Origin: Carallia brachiata
Lineage: Eukaryota; Streptophyta; Magnoliopsida; Malpighiales; Rhizophoraceae
Assembly (NCBI GenBank): GCA_021464245.1
Contig: JADCRB010000018.1
Location: 3,210,015-3,274,014 of the forward strand
Direction of reading: 5' to 3'
DNA: 64,000 nucleotides
In this document: piece after piece, positions 59,401-64,000 of the stretch
Position numbering within the stretch: position 1 is the first letter of the stretch
Layout: every line of letters starts with the position of its first letter
Program-made: the position numbers and the translations under genes
Notes under the pieces: generated by a model
Told to the model about the DNA's origin: nothing
The model's input: the letters and a program-made list of their open reading frames with translations, nothing else
The model's database searches: none

Positions 59401-62400
59401 CTGAAGAATTTGCTTCAATAGATAATAACCATTAATATTTTCCCTTATTGTTCATTAGGAAGCATGTCATGTTCAGGATATTCAACAGTATTCTTAAAAT
59501 TTTCATTCAGCTGAGACCCCATAAAGGTAGAATCAAGAACTTATTTTGTTGGTCTAGTGGCACGATAATTCGAAGTTCAAACTCAGATCTTTTGCACTAA
59601 AGACAACCAAAATTAAATCAAATTTTAGTGCTCAAATCAGGAACTTTGTTTGAAATTGATATATTCTCTTTTTTTTAGTTGACAAAAACTATATATTAAT
59701 AACATATTCTTAGTTTGCGGAAGATTTGTGCTTGTTTTCCATTTTTATATCCCAACCTATGTCGTATGGACAAAAGCCAGTTATAAACATATAAATAGAT
59801 GGATTCTTGATTAATGCTCCAGCTTTGATAGATAAATTTACGTGGTCCTGTTAATTTATGAGTCGTTTAAATCTTGTATTAAATATGATTTTTCACTCTT
59901 GTTTTCAGGATTTGAACTTCATTTTTAGCGTTACTTTCTTTGTTTTTGTGAGAAAACGGTTAGAAAAGAATCTAATTAGAAAATTTTGTCATTCATATTC
60001 GTATCATTTTTTCACTTTTTTTTTTTCATAATTTTCTTATCAATCTAAACAATATTATTTTTTCACAATTTTTTCTTTTACAAATTAGTATTCAATTTTC
60101 TTTCCCATCATTTTCTATTTCACAAATTTCTCATCAATCCAAACAATTAACTTTTCTCACAGCATTTTCTTTCTCATTATTTTCTTTTTCACAACTTTCT
60201 CATCAATTTAAACAATTTTATTTTTTCACAACTTTCTCATCAATCCAAATAATTAACTATTCTCACAACTTTTTTTTTCACAAATTATTATTCATTTTTC
60301 TTTTTCATTATTTTTTTACTCACAACTTTCTCATCAATTCAAATAATTTTATTTCTCCATAATTTTTTTTTCACATTTTTTTTTTCATAATTTTATAACA
60401 ATGCAAACACACCGTAAATCTAACGCCGAAAGTAAGATGACAGAAGAAAAGGGTCACCGGCAAACTTTTGTGCACATTACATTTCAGAAAAAAAAAATAA
60501 TAATAATGAGAGGCAAAACCCACGCGATCCCCAACACGCCACCTCAACGCGTCAGCCTCGGGACTCCCCCACTGTCCAAGCAATTTTTTCCCAACCCAAA
60601 AATGGACCCCACCCCGCCAAACTGAAGAAGCGACGGGAAAATGTTTGCCGAATCAGGCTCCTGGATTCCAACAGTAAGTTTGGATCAAGCACATTCGCCT
60701 TTCTAAGTTTCTCACTCCATCCATCGTACAATCCATTTTCACCATTCCAAGTTTCTGAGATCCATCTATTACAGTACTCATCTATTTTTGCGGCATTCCA
60801 AACGTTGGAGATCTTATCTCGAGTTTGCAACATAACTGTGGGAGTACTCTATTGAAATTTTATGATCTTGTGTTCGAGTTTAATGATTTTGTTCTGATAA
60901 AATTTTGGAGTCATTGATTCCCAATATTTTCTAATTAATTTTTCAAATCTACGTAACAGATGAAAATTTAAATAATTTGCCCAAAATTTTTCATATGAAA
61001 TTGAAATATTTCATGGTATCCTTAATTCTAATAGGAGCGCTGTTTTGGACTTCAATTACGCAGCCCGCTTGTGCAGTCCAAATGAAGTAATAAAATAGAA
61101 TTACTTATTAATAAAATAAAATTATATTAACAAAATATAAAATAATAAAATTAAAACAAAAAATTAAATAGTTGTTACCTTAGAATTTAAAGTACAAACT
61201 ACATATAGTACGTGCTCCTAAATTTTTTTTTTTTAAAATAAAAATTTTTACATAAAATATAAATGTGATTGTATTTTGTTAATAAATAATTACATCTTAT
61301 TGCTTTATTTGACCTGCATGGTTGCGTTTCCAAACTTTTTCCTTCTATTGTAGATGATCTTATATTTAATTGAAGGGAAAAAAATAGTTTAGTCGAGTTG
61401 TTCGTTGTCCCAAGTCAAATGGTTGTGCTGAGGGGAGTGGAGTATTTCCCTTTTTAATAATCAGATAGCCATGGGAGGACTTTGTTGGTCTGGGGTACTG
61501 GATACATATGCTACTGCATAGTTCATTTTTACATTTTCCCCTTTTCCTAATTGGTTTTTAGAATTTGAATTCGAGATTTTTAACCGAGCGATCTAGTGGA
61601 CATACATTTCAGTAGCACTGAGGTAAACCTTATTGGTCGAAAAATAAAATTTCTTTGTTAAGACGAGGTACGCTGGGAGGTGTAATAATAATTGGAACAT
61701 GAGATGTTTTGCCAATATCTTTGTTAAAGAATATAAATTCTCTTATAAATTGAATGAATTTGTCTACTTACAAGATTGAGTTTTTAGTTAAATTTAAAAT
61801 TCTAAAATTTTATTTAACATAGTATTTATTTTCTTATTTACATAATTACGTTCGTCATTAGGTGAAATGACTTATTATTTTGGATTAAATACAGTTAACC
61901 TCTTATAATTTGTTTGTTTTGTATTTTACCATTATGTAGTTTTGATTTAACCATTAAACCCCCATGTAGTTTTTAAGTTTTGCAATTTTCCCCTTAGTCA
62001 AGATTATGTTAAATTCTGTTAAATTTATAAGCAAAAATTGGCCAAAATTGCATCATTTTGTAATTGCTTTTTCACCAAAAAATATATCATATATTTCTTA
62101 AATTAAATTTTGGTATATATTTTACCTGCATTATATATTATTTCCTTCACAATTTTTGTTATTTTCAGTGTATAGTACATATTAATATAGAAGTATTTAA
62201 CACAGTAATCATAATTAATTTTTACGTAAAATATAATGAAATTCTTATAATCACAAAATAATGCAGTTAACCCAAATCATAGGGGGTTAATTGATTTAAC
62301 AAATTGCTATTAATGGAGTTAATTACTAAAATTAAAAAATAAAAAGGGATTTATTGGCAAAATTAAAATTACAAAAAGAAAAAATATAAAACAATCAAAT

Positions 62401-63591
62401 CACACAGAAATTAAATGTATTTAACTCTCTTTTATTTTTATGGGTGATTTCGGCGTTTTGGCCTGTTCAGTCCAATTTGATTATATCATGTGCCAATCAA
62501 TCTTAGCATATATTAAGAGATGTATTTAAAAATATAAATTCTATCGTTATCATGTATTAATTGGGTACAATACATATAAAGATCAAAGACATGTTAAAGA
62601 TTTCCTATGTCATTAAATATAAAGGTCTCACATTACTTATAATTTCTATCTTTAAAGTATAGAAGTATATGGCTTTCCTGGTCAGTTGGATACAAATATG
62701 GGGATGAGTCTAGTGAAGATGGCAAGCAAAGACATGGACAGCGTGCAGACGGCAGCTATACCATTTATTGCTAAATTCGGTTAATTTAATAAATATCAGT
62801 TACTTTAATAAAAATAAATTTAGTGTCAATATCATTTATTGCTAAATTTTTAAATTTTTAATAAATTGTATCATTTAATATTATAATGTTAACAAAATAA
62901 TTAAAATTAAAAAATTATTGTTATACATAAAATTAAAAGGACAAAAACATTTATATAAATAAAAATAACCAATTAAAAATAAATGCTAAATTTTAATAAG
63001 TAAATGCAAATATGTGTACTATATAACATTGAAAATCAGTCTAATAAAATTATTTTTAAATTATATAATAAATGATTTTTTTAATTATTTTATAAATAAA
63101 TTTTTAAACAAGTTATTAACGAGCTTATTGACTCGAGCTTGCCTTTTTTAAGACTTGACTTGTTTATTTGAGCAAGTTCTTATCTAATCTGATCACTAAA
63201 TTTTTAATAAATATATCGATTTGTTTGCAATATTAACTATAATAGACAGTTCCAAAAACTATTTTGAGAAAAATCAAAATGCCAAATAACTTCAAAAGTT
63301 ATTATATATTATATATATATTTTTTTTTTTTTTGAAGTTTATGATTCAAAAGAAAGAAAGAGGAAATTTCAGTACGAAGTCAAACAAACAAGTATGTAAA
63401 CTGTACAACGTGGACGGGCCAAAAAAGCAAGCCGAAGCAGAGAGACCAAAGGGGAGAAGCCAATTGTCTTGGGGTCTCTGTTTTCTCACCGGTAAGTTCA
63501 CATCGCTGCACTTTAGTTCAGGTCAAGCTTTCTGATCCCCACGTTTTCATTTCGGTTTACGGTTTTAATAGACTCCTCGCATCATTCTCAA
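56496..63591. other. AT-rich spacer right of the PPR gene
   Basis: About 7 kb with no supported gene. 56496-57650 probably holds the promoter and 5' UTR of the PPR gene. A run of ten G or so is at 57476-57486. The rest is AT-rich; a tandem-repeat region near 60030-60370 and a Pol III-like box pair at 59549-59584 (too close together to be an intact SINE head) are noted. A GC-richer island at 60530-60840 contains a 93-codon minus-strand frame with no family signature. Confidence 0.55.
60030..60380. repeat. Degenerate tandem repeat, CACAACTTTCTCATCAAT-type
   Basis: Five copies of a CTCATCAATCCAAACAATT-like motif at about 60039, 60133, 60202, 60239 and 60333, each preceded by a T-rich stretch with CACAA; spacing is close to multiples of about 35 bp. 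Confidence 0.75.
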
Positions 63592-63960
63592 TTACAGAAC
63601 CTGAATTTTGAATTTTGAAAGTGAGTTAATAAGAATGTCAGCAACCGGATTCTTCATTTCTTCTGACCTGCAAAATACTAGCTTTACTTCTTCATTTCTT
63701 TCTGCTTCTTTAACCACGTGAAACTTGATGTTCATGTGCTTAGTCTTCCCATGTTGAACTCGATTCTTTGCTTTTCCAATGGTAGATTTGTTGTCACATA
63801 TAGTTCTTGTTGCTTCAAATTGCTCAAAGCCAAGATCTTTCATGATCTTCAATCAAACTGCTTGGTTAACTGTTGGAGCTGCTGTCACATATTCAGCTTC
63901 GGCGGTTGACTCCCATAACGGGGAGAAATTTAAACAGGGGTCTGAGGAAGCAACATATTC
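63592..63960 (-). mobile_element. Ty1/copia retrotransposon fragment (RNase H)
   Basis: Minus-strand translation gives the copia RNase H pattern STAEAEYVTAAPTVNQAV, then after an in-frame TGA the motif LKIMKDLGFEQ, CDNKSTIGKAKN, KTKHMNIKFHVVKEA and VADIL near the C-terminus. The TGA stands where these proteins have tryptophan. Only the 3' end of pol is present before the window ends. Not autonomous. Confidence 0.85.
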
Positions 63961-64000
63961 GTAAGCTTGACATCACATCTTAACCTAAAACTTTAAGACA

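Noticed and set aside
60552..60833. 93-aa minus-strand ORF in a GC-richer patch
   Set aside because: No recognisable domain; no splice partner seen. Could be part of an unannotated exon but I cannot support it.
1..64000. CRISPR arrays, operons, bacterial promoters
   Set aside because: The window is a plant nuclear region; no regularly spaced palindromic repeats or polycistronic layout were seen.

Overview
The window looks like nuclear DNA from a eudicot plant. It is AT-rich, has spliced protein genes with plant-specific families (EPFL peptide, DYW-type PPR protein, mitochondrial small heat-shock protein, plant MBD protein), long introns, and plant LTR retrotransposons. I cannot name the species from sequence alone.

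Layout, left to right. 1-2.4 kb: no secure gene. 2.4-7.6 kb: an MBD10/MBD11-type methyl-CpG-binding-domain gene with a 4.1-kb intron and two apparent 1-bp insertions. 7.6-12.5 kb: AT-rich spacer. 12.5-23.0 kb: a complete but degenerate Ty3/gypsy element of the Tat type (two LTRs, gag, protease, RT, RNase H, a second plant-type RNase H, integrase), read on the minus strand. Between integrase and the 3' LTR it carries two extra sense ORFs, one of which encodes a WUSCHEL-related (WOX-like) homeodomain. 25.5-26.8 kb: a disrupted tetratricopeptide-type gene. 29.1-31.8 kb: a two-exon gene for a small, probably plastid-targeted single-span membrane protein. 34.0-34.6 kb: an EPFL7/8-type secreted cysteine-rich peptide gene. 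41.8-43.2 kb: a mitochondrial small heat-shock protein gene with a candidate heat-shock element. 44.6-48.8 kb: a DUF4050-type gene with a GC-AG intron. 50.7-51.5 kb: a foldback (inverted-repeat) element. 54.2-56.5 kb: a DYW-type PPR gene carrying three 1-bp indels in A runs. 63.6-64 kb: a Ty1/copia RNase H fragment.

Every gene I can support, and both retroelements, lie on the minus strand. Four genes are clean (small membrane protein, EPFL, sHSP, DUF4050). Three (MBD, TPR, PPR) are broken only by single-base indels, which raises the question of assembly error versus real decay. The genes show no shared pathway; they are ordinary single-copy-style plant neighbours. The most unusual object is the retrotransposon with the WOX-like homeodomain ORF, in which the invariant tryptophan codon of the homeodomain has become TGA in this copy.
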